Shown here piece by piece: positions 20,043 to 28,994 of a DNA stretch of 64,000 nucleotides. The translations under genes were made by a program, and so were the position numbers. A model generated the notes under the pieces. That model searched no databases. It saw only the letters and a program-made list of their open reading frames with translations, and had not been told where the DNA came from. The stretch's first letter is position 1, and every line of letters starts with the position of its first letter. The stretch is from DASPRG01 sp963796125 (GTDB lineage: Bacteria > Nitrospirota > Thermodesulfovibrionia > Thermodesulfovibrionales > SM23-35): the NCBI GenBank assembly GCA_963796125.1, contig CAWCKM010000052.1, forward strand, positions 1-64,000, given 5' to 3'.

Positions 20043-21454
20043 CTCTCGCCCCTTAGTCTACGGAGTATTTCGTCTCCTATCTTCCATACATCTCCTGCTC
20101 CGAGGGTGAGGAGCAAATCATCTTTCCGCATATTGGAGATGATATACATTATTGCTTCATCCTTATCTTTTACATAAAGAGCATTGTTGCGACCGTTCTT
20201 TTTGATTTTCTCAAAAAGTGTCGCTGAGTTTATACCTTCAATGGGTTTTTCTCCGGCAGGGTAAACATCCAGGAGGATGAGGAAATCTGCGTCTTTGAAA
20301 GAAGAGGCAAATTCATCCATCAGGTCTCTCGTCCTTGTATATCTGTGAGGCTGAAAAAGGACGAATAGCCTGCCTGCTTTCTTAAAGCCGGGTTCTGTAT
20401 TTTGACTGCTGAATAAGAGCCCCTCCTTTGCTGCCTCCAGGGTTGCCTTTATCTCGGTCGGGTGGTGTCCGTAATCGTCGAATACCTTTATCTCCTCTGT
20501 TGCACCCTTGAACTCGAACCTCCTCTGTATGCCACCAAACCTCTTCAATGCTTCCTTTATAACTGGTATATCTATCTGGAGTTCCAGTGCAACCCCTATT
20601 GCAGCCAGGCTGTTCAAGACATTGTGTTCTCCTAACAGGGGGAGATCGAAATTACCTATGTCCCTGCCTTTATAGATTGCCTCAAAGGAAACGGACATGA
20701 AACCCTTCCTGATATTTTTTGCACTAAGTTCTGCCTCGCTACGGAATCCGTACGTTATGCATCTCCTGTGAAGAGAGGGGAGAAGTTCGCGAAGATGTTC
20801 ATTCTCGATGCAGACAATTGATACACCGTAGAAAGGAATTTTGTTCAGGAAGGAGACAAATGCCTCTTTCAAAGCATCAATGGACTGGAAAAAGTCCAGG
20901 TGTTCCCTGTCAATATTTGTTGCGACTGCTATCGTTGGAGAAAGTTTCAGAAACGAACCGTCACTCTCGTCGGCTTCAGCAACGAGAAAATCTCCCTGAC
21001 CGAGCCGTGCATTACTGCCTGTTGCTTTTAATCTTCCACCGATAATGACGGTAGGGTCTAAGCCGGCATGAGCAAGAATAGAAGATATCAGGGATGTTGT
21101 TGTTGTTTTCCCATGTGCTCCTGCTACGAGTATCCCGTATTTCAGCCTTGCCAGTTCTGCGAGCATCTCTGCGCGTGGTATGACCGGAATAAACCTCCTT
21201 TTTGCCTCAACGATTTCAGGGTTTTTGTCGGACACCGCCGAGGAAACGACGACAACATGAGAATCATCAATATTGTCTCCTTCATGTCCGATAAAAACAT
21301 TTATCCCCAGGTCTCTCAGCCTTCTTGTTGTTTCTGAATCCTTTATATCGGAGCCGGTGACATCATAGCCGAGGTTATGGAGCACCTCTGCGATGCCTGA
21401 CATCCCTATGCCACCTATACCCACGAAATGTATTACCTTATATCTTTCAAACAC
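20039..21454 (-). CDS. murC: UDP-N-acetylmuramate-L-alanine ligase
   Basis: MurC adds L-alanine to UDP-MurNAc. The N-terminal Rossmann motif is HFVGIGGIGMSGIAEVL, the ATP loop is GAHGKTTTTSLI near residue 110, and the Mur-ligase DDYGHHPTEIKATLEA near residue 335 is diagnostic of MurC. It has 471 residues, a typical length. It overlaps the murG stop by 8 bases and the murB start by 4, so all three are translationally linked. Confidence 0.98.
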   Translation of the reverse strand: MFERYKVIHFVGIGGIGMSGIAEVLHNLGYDVTGSDIKDSETTRRLRDLGINVFIGHEGDNIDDSHVVVVSSAVSDKNPEIVEAKRRFIPVIPRAEMLAELARLKYGILVAGAHGKTTTTSLISSILAHAGLDPTVIIGGRLKATGSNARLGQGDFLVAEADESDGSFLKLSPTIAVATNIDREHLDFFQSIDALKEAFVSFLNKIPFYGVSIVCIENEHLRELLPSLHRRCITYGFRSEAELSAKNIRKGFMSVSFEAIYKGRDIGNFDLPLLGEHNVLNSLAAIGVALELQIDIPVIKEALKRFGGIQRRFEFKGATEEIKVFDDYGHHPTEIKATLEAAKEGLLFSSQNTEPGFKKAGRLFVLFQPHRYTRTRDLMDEFASSFKDADFLILLDVYPAGEKPIEGINSATLFEKIKKNGRNNALYVKDKDEAIMYIISNMRKDDLLLTLGAGDVWKIGDEILRRLRGER

Positions 21455-22562
21455 GCTTTATCCCGCTCTTATCCTTAACAAGACTCATTGCTATATCAAC
21501 AACTTTTTCAGATGCTTCAGGCCTCCCCAGGATCCTGCTGTGTTTTTGCATTTCTGTCCTTATCGTCCCATTCTCATAAAGCTCCCTGATGGCATGGGAG
21601 AGGGATTCACCGTTCAGTTGGCTGTCATGGATCATCATTGCTGCACCCATATCAAGGAGTTTCATAGCATTCAATTCTTGATGGTGTCCGGTTGCATAAG
21701 GATAGGGTATTAAAATAGCCGGCTTGCCAAGTGCTGTCATTTCTGCAAGAGTAGTTGCTCCTGCCCTTGAGATTACAATATCAGAAACAGCATAGGCTTC
21801 ACCCATTTGATAGATGAAGGGAGTTACCATGCCTCTGAACCCGAGATCCCTGTAAGCATTCCTGACATGTTCATAATCTCCCGAACCTGTCTGGTGAAGA
21901 AACTGAATATTATCTCTTAAGTCATTGAGGGAACGAAGGGAGTCTATCACCGCGGTATTAATACTTCTTGCTCCCGAACTTCCCCCAAAGACAAAGACGG
22001 TAAAAAGATTTTCTTCAAGTGAGAAAAAACGGTATCCGGATTCCCTGCTCCCTTTGAGGATATGCATTCTGACGGGGTTGCCGGTAAGAAAGGTCTTCTC
22101 CTTAGGGAAGAAAGGCATGCTTTCCTGATAGGTTATGCAGATGGCATTTACAAATTTTCCGAGAACCTTGTTCGTGAATCCGGGCACACAATTCTGTTCA
22201 AGTATCACAGTCGGTATTGACATGAATGCTGCTATGAGCATGATTGCTCCCGATGCATAACCACCCACCCCTATCAAAATATCAGGCCTTACCAGTTTGA
22301 TTATTTTGTAAGCGTCCAGAAACGAGAGGATCATCTTGGCCATTGCAGGTATCCTCCTATGAAGAGGTATTCCCATCATTCCTTCTGCCCGTAAGAACTT
22401 TATTGGGTATCCTTCTTTTGGAACGACCCTTGCCTCTATACCGTGTTCTGTTCCAACAAATATTATTTCTGTCATCCCGTTTCTTCTTTTAAGTTCTTCT
22501 GCTATTGCAAGTCCCGGAAATAAATGTCCTCCTGTACCTCCACCAGCAATTATCACCCTCAT
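21447..22562 (-). CDS. murG: Lipid II synthase glycosyltransferase MurG
   Basis: MurG transfers GlcNAc to lipid I at the inner face of the cytoplasmic membrane. The N-terminal GGGTGGHLFPGLAIAEEL loop, the central GGSSGARSIN and the C-terminal SRAGATTLAEMTALGKPAIL motif that binds the UDP-GlcNAc are all present. It has 371 residues. It follows ftsW by 31 bases in the dcw operon. Confidence 0.98.
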   Translation of the reverse strand: MRVIIAGGGTGGHLFPGLAIAEELKRRNGMTEIIFVGTEHGIEARVVPKEGYPIKFLRAEGMMGIPLHRRIPAMAKMILSFLDAYKIIKLVRPDILIGVGGYASGAIMLIAAFMSIPTVILEQNCVPGFTNKVLGKFVNAICITYQESMPFFPKEKTFLTGNPVRMHILKGSRESGYRFFSLEENLFTVFVFGGSSGARSINTAVIDSLRSLNDLRDNIQFLHQTGSGDYEHVRNAYRDLGFRGMVTPFIYQMGEAYAVSDIVISRAGATTLAEMTALGKPAILIPYPYATGHHQELNAMKLLDMGAAMMIHDSQLNGESLSHAIRELYENGTIRTEMQKHSRILGRPEASEKVVDIAMSLVKDKSGIKRV

Positions 22563-22593
22563 GAATCTTTAAATAACAAATGCAACATTGAAA

Positions 22594-23823
22594 TCAAGGA
22601 ATTCCACACATTTCTTCTTTATCATTTTTTATTTTATACTTGACACTTATCGCTTTTCTTCTTGCGACCATTTTTATTCTCATATTATCTGGTTCCGGGT
22701 AATCCTTTCTCCTTGATATATTGAGGAGTATTCCTATCGCAGCCATGTTCATAAGGAGAGATGAACCGCCATAACTGATAAAGGGCAGTGGTAAGCCCTT
22801 TGTGGGCACCAGTCCTGTAGCAACTGCAAAGTTAACGAGAGCCTGCACTGAGATCATCAGGGAGAGTCCTACAGCAAGGTAATAAGTAAATTTATCCTGC
22901 GTCCTGTTCGCTATTGAGAATCCTCTGAAGAATATGAGCACAAAAAGGGCAATGATGATTGAAACACCTATGAAACCAAACTCTTCACCAATTATGGAAA
23001 AGATGAAATCCGTATGTGACTCCGGCAGGTATGATAGTTTCTGTTTTGATCCACCGATGCCGACGCCTGTTATCCCTCCGCTACCAAAGGCAATAAAGGA
23101 CTGCACAAGCTGAAAACCACTGCCAAGAGGATCCTTCCAGGGATCCAGAAAGGATATTATTCTCCTGAGACGATAGGGCTCTTTTATAAGTATAAACAGT
23201 ATCGGCAGTGCAAAGAGAGCAAGAGATAAAATGTACCTCAGCCTTGTCCCGGAGAGAAAGAGCATAGTAATGGTAAGAAAGGCGAGGCTCATAGCAGCTC
23301 CAAAGTCAGGTTGCATGAGCATGATTGCCTGAAATGCTATCATAATCGCAACAGGTTTTATAAACGATGCAAAGCTTTCGGTTCTGAAGGCTTGTGACGA
23401 GAGGTATCGTGCAAGGAATATGACCATGGAAAGCTTTACGAATTCTGACGGCTGGAATGTTGAAGGCCAGAGCCGTATCCATCTCCTTGCGCCATTCACC
23501 TGGACGCCAATGCCGGGCAGGAAGACAAGCAGTAAGAGCACAAAGGAGACAAACAGAAGAGGTATTGCGATCTTTCTGAGGAAAGAAGGTCTGAATGTGC
23601 AGGCAAAAAACATGAAGCACAGTCCAATGAGAATGGTAAACAGGTGCCTTTTGAAGTAATAAAATTCTGTAGCACCTTTTTTGGCGAGAGCAGGTGTAAC
23701 AACAGAGGTTGAACTGTATATCATGAGGGCACCGAAAACAACGAGGACAAGTGTCGAGAGCAGGAGCCACCTGTCATATGTCGGGTACAGTGACGGTGAA
23801 TGATGAATGGATACCCTGTCCAC
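22594..23823 (-). CDS. ftsW: Lipid II polymerase FtsW
   Basis: FtsW is a SEDS-family glycosyltransferase that polymerises septal peptidoglycan together with the class B penicillin-binding protein FtsI. About ten hydrophobic helices are visible, plus the family signatures ARRWI, FQPSEFVKL, MQPDFGAA, SYLPESHTDFIFSIIGEEFG and PFISYGGSSLL. It starts with GTG at 23823, overlapping the murD TAG by one base. It has 409 residues. Its dcw neighbours support division rather than elongation (RodA) as its role. Confidence 0.97.
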   Translation of the reverse strand: MDRVSIHHSPSLYPTYDRWLLLSTLVLVVFGALMIYSSTSVVTPALAKKGATEFYYFKRHLFTILIGLCFMFFACTFRPSFLRKIAIPLLFVSFVLLLLVFLPGIGVQVNGARRWIRLWPSTFQPSEFVKLSMVIFLARYLSSQAFRTESFASFIKPVAIMIAFQAIMLMQPDFGAAMSLAFLTITMLFLSGTRLRYILSLALFALPILFILIKEPYRLRRIISFLDPWKDPLGSGFQLVQSFIAFGSGGITGVGIGGSKQKLSYLPESHTDFIFSIIGEEFGFIGVSIIIALFVLIFFRGFSIANRTQDKFTYYLAVGLSLMISVQALVNFAVATGLVPTKGLPLPFISYGGSSLLMNMAAIGILLNISRRKDYPEPDNMRIKMVARRKAISVKYKIKNDKEEMCGIP

Positions 23824-25323
23824 TATATCAGCTCCATGACTATCTTTTTGAATTGTCTTCCCCTGTCTTCAAAATCAGTGAACATGTCAAAACTGGCGCA
23901 TGCAGGAGAAAGGAGAACAATATCACCTTTAACAGCAATACTCCGTGATATCTGCACAGCCTCTTTCAGGTCTGCAGCCATAAATGTTTCAGTGAAATTT
24001 CCGAGAGCCTTTTTTATCTTCTCACGAGCCTCACCTATAAGGACAAGGGCTTTCACTCTCTCCTTAACCAGACTCCTCAGGAGCGTAAAATCTCCTGCTT
24101 TATCTCTGCCTCCCGCAATTAAAATGACCGGGTTTGTAAAGCTCTCGATGGATTTGACCACCGCACCTACATTTGTTCCCTTCGAGTCATTTACATATGT
24201 AACCTCCCTCTATTTCTCTCACAAATTCGAGCCTGTGCTCAAGACCAGGGAACGTTCTCAGAGAATCCCTCACAGCCTCTAATGAGCTTCCTGCAAGGAG
24301 AGCCATGGCCGATGCGGCCATGGCGTTCTCCAGGTTATGGACTCCCTTGATCTATATATCTTCAGCATCTATAAGCAATGAGTGCCGGGTAATGAGTGAC
24401 AGGTCAGGGAAATTACAATAGATCTTTCCATCTCTGGAATAGATTCCCTCGACCTCTTTTTTTCTGCTGAAGTAAAAAAGCTTCGGTTTTTTTCTGTTCA
24501 TTTCTAACTTTTCATTTATTACTTTTATCGTTACCGGATCATCAGCATTGATGAAGAGGAAATCTCCTTCATGCTGGTTTTCGGATATCCTTACCTTTGC
24601 TTCTGCATACTCATCGAGTGAATGGTACCTGTCAAGGTGGTCGGGTGTGATATTAAGGATCACAGCCCCTTTGGGTTTGAAATGCTTTATTGTTTCAAGC
24701 TGGAAGCTTGATACCTCGGCAACGATGTAATCGACTCCAAGATCTGAAGCAGTGACACGGTGAAGCGGGGAAACAGCGACTTCTCCGGTTCTCCGGTTCT
24801 CCGATTCCCCGATTCTCTTATAAATCTCCTCTGTCAGGGCATTCCCGATATTGCCTCCCAGGATTGTCCTGAAACCAGCTTGTCTAAGCATTACATTAAG
24901 AAGGCTTGTTGTTGTGGATTTCCCGTTTGTTCCTGTGACAGCAAGAAAAGGTATTATCTGGCTACCAGTTGCTGGCTCCTCTGATTTGAGCTGCAAAGAC
25001 CGGTTACTGAGTATCTGATAGGCAAGTTCGAGTTCACCGATAACAGGGATCCCTTTTCTTAGTGCTTTTGATACGGGTGGAATAGCGAGAGGGACACCGG
25101 GGCTGAGTATGAGCATATCAGATGAGACGAATATGTCTTCGGGATGGCTCCCGAGAGCAAGTCTGATTGAAGGGTTAAGTTTTTCTCTGAACTCTGTAAG
25201 TTCTCCTTCTTGTTTACTGTCTGTTATCGTCACATCAGCACCGAGTTTTGAAAGCAGATTTGCTGCTCCGAGTCCGCTTCTCCCGAGGCCTACAACAGTG
25301 ACCTTTTTACCCGATATCTCCAT
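23823..25323 (-). CDS. murD: UDP-N-acetylmuramoylalanine-D-glutamate ligase, disrupted
   Basis: MurD adds D-glutamate to UDP-MurNAc-L-Ala. The start at 25323 (MEISGKKVTVVGLGRSG) follows a GGAG site and overlaps dacA by 17 bases. Motifs are the ATP loop TGTNGKSTTTSLLN near residue 130, HLDRYHS near residue 240, HNLENAMAA near residue 335 and NDSKGTNVGA. An in-frame TAG at 24352-24354 interrupts the coding between AEDI and IKGVHNLE, and a further one-base shift near 24195 is needed to reach the final segment (24161-23823). The gene is normally essential and no second copy is in view, so both lesions are probably consensus errors. Confidence 0.9.
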
Positions 25324-26419
25324 TTTTATTATTCTCCAAGACCCTGTAATCTTTTCCTTTCTTGTTTTTTGCAATCGCTTTTGTTTTGCCCTTTTTCTTT
25401 GCCAAAACCCCTGTCTTTTTCTTCTTCTTTGCTGTTAAATTCTTTTTCTTTGATTTTGAAGTTTTTCCATGGTGCCTTGATTTTTTCTTGTATGATGCTT
25501 TTTTTACATTGAGTGCGTCATAATCTGCTTTTGTAAAGTAGACAACAGGTTCTTCTCTGTTGGCGATGATATTGAATCCCTTGTCAATAAGGGTCTCTGT
25601 CTCTTTCCAGAGGGTTATCCTGCTCGGGCTCCCGAGGAGGGCAACAATAATGGTATCTTTCTCACGTTCAGCAGCGCAAACAAAGCAATGCCTTGCCTGG
25701 CGTGTATATCCTGTCTTTCCTCCTATGAGATCTTCATCAGACCATAAAAGTCTGTTTGTATTTCTGAGAAGTAAATCTTTTCCACGTGCTGTCGAGACTT
25801 CTGCTACACGAGTTCCTATTATCTCTTTCAGTTTTGGATATCTCAATGCATACCGCATCATTATTGATAAGTCAAAGGCAGTCGTATACTGGTCAGGGCC
25901 TGGAAGCCCATGAGGGTTTATGAACTTTGTATCTTTTAATCCCATAGCCTCTGCCTTTCTGTTCATAAGATAAACAAACCTCTCCTCAGAGCCGGCCACA
26001 GCCTCTGCGAGGGCAACTGCAGCATCATTTGCAGATCTCATGAGGGCAGCATAGAGAAGTGTCTCAACGGTTACCTCATCCCCTTCCTTGAACCCTGCTT
26101 TTAAAGGTGAGACAAGAGATGCATTTTTGCTTATCTTTACAACATCCGAAGGGCTTACCCCTTCCATGACTACGATTGCCGTCATTAACTTTGTTGTACT
26201 TGCCGGAGGAAGCCTGAGGTTAGGATTCTTCGCATAAAGGATTCTTCCTGTAGATGACTCCATCACCACCGTTGCCCGGGAATTAAACTCATCAGCATAA
26301 GCAGTTGAACAGTGAAAAGTGAAAAGTGAAAAGTGAAAAGAATAAAATGAAAAATAATTTCTTTGTATCTTGCTTTTAACGACTGACGACTGACGACTAA
26401 CAACTGACGATTGTTTCAT
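25307..26419 (-). CDS. D-alanyl-D-alanine carboxypeptidase, DacA type
   Basis: This penicillin-binding protein of the S11 family trims the terminal D-Ala from peptidoglycan stems in the periplasm. The catalytic motifs are STTK in PPASTTKLMTAI, SAN in RSANDAAVAL, and KTG in GGKTGYTRQARH. The C-terminal third is a lysine-rich tail (more than 30 Lys in 65 residues) in place of a PBP5-type C-terminal domain. The first 40 residues form a signal peptide largely encoded by two stretches of 7-base tandem repeats. It sits between mraY and murD, inside an otherwise standard dcw order, spaced one base from mraY. Confidence 0.93.
   Translation of the reverse strand: MKQSSVVSRQSSVVKSKIQRNYFSFYSFHFSLFTFHCSTAYADEFNSRATVVMESSTGRILYAKNPNLRLPPASTTKLMTAIVVMEGVSPSDVVKISKNASLVSPLKAGFKEGDEVTVETLLYAALMRSANDAAVALAEAVAGSEERFVYLMNRKAEAMGLKDTKFINPHGLPGPDQYTTAFDLSIMMRYALRYPKLKEIIGTRVAEVSTARGKDLLLRNTNRLLWSDEDLIGGKTGYTRQARHCFVCAAEREKDTIIVALLGSPSRITLWKETETLIDKGFNIIANREEPVVYFTKADYDALNVKKASYKKKSRHHGKTSKSKKKNLTAKKKKKTGVLAKKKGKTKAIAKNKKGKDYRVLENNKNGDIG
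26311..26338. repeat. Tandem repeat (AGTGAAA)x4 in the dacA signal peptide
   Basis: Four perfect copies of a 7-base unit are present. On the coding strand they encode the alternating Phe/His/Ser/Leu stretch of the signal sequence. Because 7 is not a multiple of 3, gain or loss of one copy would shift the dacA frame. Confidence 0.8.
26381..26408. repeat. Degenerate 7-base tandem repeat at the dacA start
   Basis: The copies are GACTGAC, GACTGAC, GACTAAC and AACTGAC. The array lies within the first codons of dacA and encodes the repeated SSVV peptide. Its period is the same as that of the array at 26311-26338. Confidence 0.7.
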
Positions 26420-26420
26420 A

Positions 26421-27503
26421 TCACCTCACTTTTAGTGTTGCCAGGCTTAATAACGCCAGCATCATTCCTATGATCCAGAACCTCACAATTACTTTTGGTT
26501 CAGGCCAACCTTTTAATTCGAAGTGGTGATGGATGGGTGCCATCTTAAACAACCTTTTACCCGTGAGCTGAAAGGATGTCACCTGCAATATGACAGAGAT
26601 TGTTTCAATGACGAAGATACCTCCCACAACTGCGAGGACGATTTCATGTTTTGTAATAACAGCAAGGGTACCGAGAGAACCTCCGAGCCCGAGAGAACCC
26701 ACATCTCCCATAAAAATATCAGCCGGGTAAGAGTTATACCAGAGAAAGCCGAGAGAAGCTCCAAACATGGCACCACAGAAAACAGTTAATTCTCCGGTGC
26801 CGGGGAGATAGAGGACCTGAAGATACTGGGCTAACCCCTTATGCCCGGATATGTAGACGAGTGCCCCTGTAGCAAGAACAGCAATGGCAACAAGACCTAT
26901 GGCGAGTCCATCTATACCGTCTGTAAGATTAACTGCGTTTGATGAGCCTACAATCACGATCGCAGAGAATGGTATATAAAACCAACTGAGGTCAAAGAGC
27001 CATTTCTTAAAAAAGGGGACACTCAGGACATCTGAGTATGGGTCCTTTGGATTCATGTAGAGAAAGATTCCTATGATGATCGCAAGGATTATCTGGTTAC
27101 CGAACTTGTAAATTGCCCTTAGCCCCTTGTGGTTTTTCCTTGTGATCTTGAGATAATCATCAAGAAAGCCGATAAGTCCGAAACCTGCCAGGGAGACAAC
27201 CATGACCCAGATGTACATATTTTTCAGGTCTCCCCACAGGAAGACTGAAAGGAGTATACAGAGAATGATGAGGATCCCTCCCATGGTAGGTGTACCTGCC
27301 TTGTTCATATGCGTCTTAGGTCCATCATCACGGATCTGCTGTGTCATACTCAATCTCCTCATTCTCCCAATGAGCCATGGTCCCAGGAGGAGAGAAAAAA
27401 GCATAGCAGTAAGTACGGCAAGGGAGGTCCTGAATGTGATGTATCTGAAAACATTCAGGGGAGAAAACCAGTCATGCAAATTGTATAAGAGACTATATAA
27501 CAT
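26421..27503 (-). CDS. mraY: Phospho-N-acetylmuramoyl-pentapeptide transferase
   Basis: MraY makes lipid I by transferring phospho-MurNAc-pentapeptide to undecaprenyl phosphate. It is a ten-helix membrane protein of 360 residues. Family motifs are GTPTMGGILI, GFLDDYLKITRKNHKGL, NAVNLTDGIDGLA, DVGSLGLGG and the C-terminal PIHHHFELKGWPE. It overlaps murF by 11 bases upstream and leads directly into dacA. Confidence 0.98.
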   Translation of the reverse strand: MLYSLLYNLHDWFSPLNVFRYITFRTSLAVLTAMLFSLLLGPWLIGRMRRLSMTQQIRDDGPKTHMNKAGTPTMGGILIILCILLSVFLWGDLKNMYIWVMVVSLAGFGLIGFLDDYLKITRKNHKGLRAIYKFGNQIILAIIIGIFLYMNPKDPYSDVLSVPFFKKWLFDLSWFYIPFSAIVIVGSSNAVNLTDGIDGLAIGLVAIAVLATGALVYISGHKGLAQYLQVLYLPGTGELTVFCGAMFGASLGFLWYNSYPADIFMGDVGSLGLGGSLGTLAVITKHEIVLAVVGGIFVIETISVILQVTSFQLTGKRLFKMAPIHHHFELKGWPEPKVIVRFWIIGMMLALLSLATLKVR

Positions 27504-28875
27504 ATGATGTCTCCAGGAGCCTTTCCATACGCATGCCCCGTGAACCCTTTATCAGAACAGTATCTCCTTCCTTGCAGATATCCCAGATTGATCCCCTGGC
27601 CTCAAGAGAATTCTGGAATGTATAGACTTTTCCCGGGAATTCTGATGCCACAGAGGACATCAAAGGTCCTATCGCTATGAAGATATCGACCGGAAGGCCT
27701 GACATCCATCTGACAAGCTTCGTGTGGGCCTCATCTGCATAAGAGCCGAGTTCCAGCATATCACCCAAAACGGCAACAGCCCTTTTTCCCCTGATTCTAA
27801 CGAGTTCCTTTAGGGCCTCTTCCATAGAAGCCGGATTTGCGTTATATACATCACTGATGATTTGTCTGCCCTCTATATTTTTGACCTCAAATCTCATCGG
27901 GATGCTGTCAAAAGCATTTATGATATTCTTTATCTTCTCCAGTTCAATATGAAAGAGGTGACCAACGGAAACGGCTGCAAGGATGTTATAAATATTAAAT
28001 CTTCCTGATATTTTCGGATGTACTTCAAAATACGTTTTTTTGCCGATATGTAAGAGAAAGCTTGCCCCCTTTTCATGCAGGTTAATATCTGTAGCATAAA
28101 TTTCAGCATCATTGGTTATCCCGTATCTGACTATCTTCCCTTTAAACCCTGAGGCCCGGATACCTTCCATCAGGAATGAATCATCAGCATTCACAACAGC
28201 TACGCTTACATAATTCAGGATTTCAAGTTTTGTTCTCCTCAGCGTTTCCATATCTTTGAATCCCTCGAGATGGGAGGGACTGACATTCGTTAAAACACCA
28301 TAATCAGGCAGTGATATTTCGCATAATTCCTGTATTTCACCCGGACCGCTTGCCCCCATCTCCAAAACAACGGCCTCGTCCTTTTCATCTATCCTGGATA
28401 AGGTGAGGGGAAGGCCGATATGGTTATTCAGGTTGCCTGTATTTTTCAACACTCTGTATGCTGAGCCCAGGATCGATGCGATCAGTTCTTTTGTGGTTGT
28501 CTTACCATTCGACCCGGTCACGCCGACAAGAGGAATGGCTTTTTTCAGACGAATGTAACGAGCTATCTGCTGAAGGGCCTTGAGCGTATTCTCCACAGAG
28601 ATAATTGTTTTGCCTTCTATTGGTTCTGCCGGTGGAAATGTAACGATAGCACCGCTTCCTGTCAGCAATGCCTCCTGAAGAAAATCATGTCCGTCAAATC
28701 TTTCACCCTTTAATGCAATGAATAACTCGCCTTTTTGTATCGATCTTGAATCTATTGATACACCGGAAAAGGCATGAGCATTGCTGCATATAACCTGCCC
28801 GCCTGTCGCTGTAATGATATCTTCGATTTTCAAAACTCCTTCTATGTGTGCATCAATTTCTCTATCCGCCGGCAT
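27493..28875 (-). CDS. murF: UDP-N-acetylmuramoyl-tripeptide-D-Ala-D-Ala ligase
   Basis: MurF completes the pentapeptide by adding D-Ala-D-Ala. Motifs are SIDSRSIQKGELFIALKGE, the ATP loop GVTGSNGKTTTKELIA near residue 120, EMGASGPGEIQELC, and DVYNANPASMEEAL near residue 335. The start is uncertain. ATG 28875 has no good ribosome site, while TTG 28833 has AAGGAG only two bases upstream; the latter fits the family N terminus better. The length is 446 to 460 residues. A 119-base gap separates it from murE, unlike the tight spacing elsewhere. Confidence 0.96.
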   Translation of the reverse strand: MPADREIDAHIEGVLKIEDIITATGGQVICSNAHAFSGVSIDSRSIQKGELFIALKGERFDGHDFLQEALLTGSGAIVTFPPAEPIEGKTIISVENTLKALQQIARYIRLKKAIPLVGVTGSNGKTTTKELIASILGSAYRVLKNTGNLNNHIGLPLTLSRIDEKDEAVVLEMGASGPGEIQELCEISLPDYGVLTNVSPSHLEGFKDMETLRRTKLEILNYVSVAVVNADDSFLMEGIRASGFKGKIVRYGITNDAEIYATDINLHEKGASFLLHIGKKTYFEVHPKISGRFNIYNILAAVSVGHLFHIELEKIKNIINAFDSIPMRFEVKNIEGRQIISDVYNANPASMEEALKELVRIRGKRAVAVLGDMLELGSYADEAHTKLVRWMSGLPVDIFIAIGPLMSSVASEFPGKVYTFQNSLEARGSIWDICKEGDTVLIKGSRGMRMERLLETSYVI

Positions 28876-28994
28876 CGTAGGATAGTCTATTTTATTTTTC
28901 TTCTATTACACTCTCAAATTTTGAGTTAATTCTTTTAGCCGTCTCTTGACGACTCTTCTCCCGTAAAACTTTTTAATCCATTGCAGAAAAATCT

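Noticed and set aside
24352..24354. Genome-wide TAG recoding
   Set aside because: Other genes end normally with TAG, for example murD itself before ftsW, so a single interrupted gene is not evidence of recoding.
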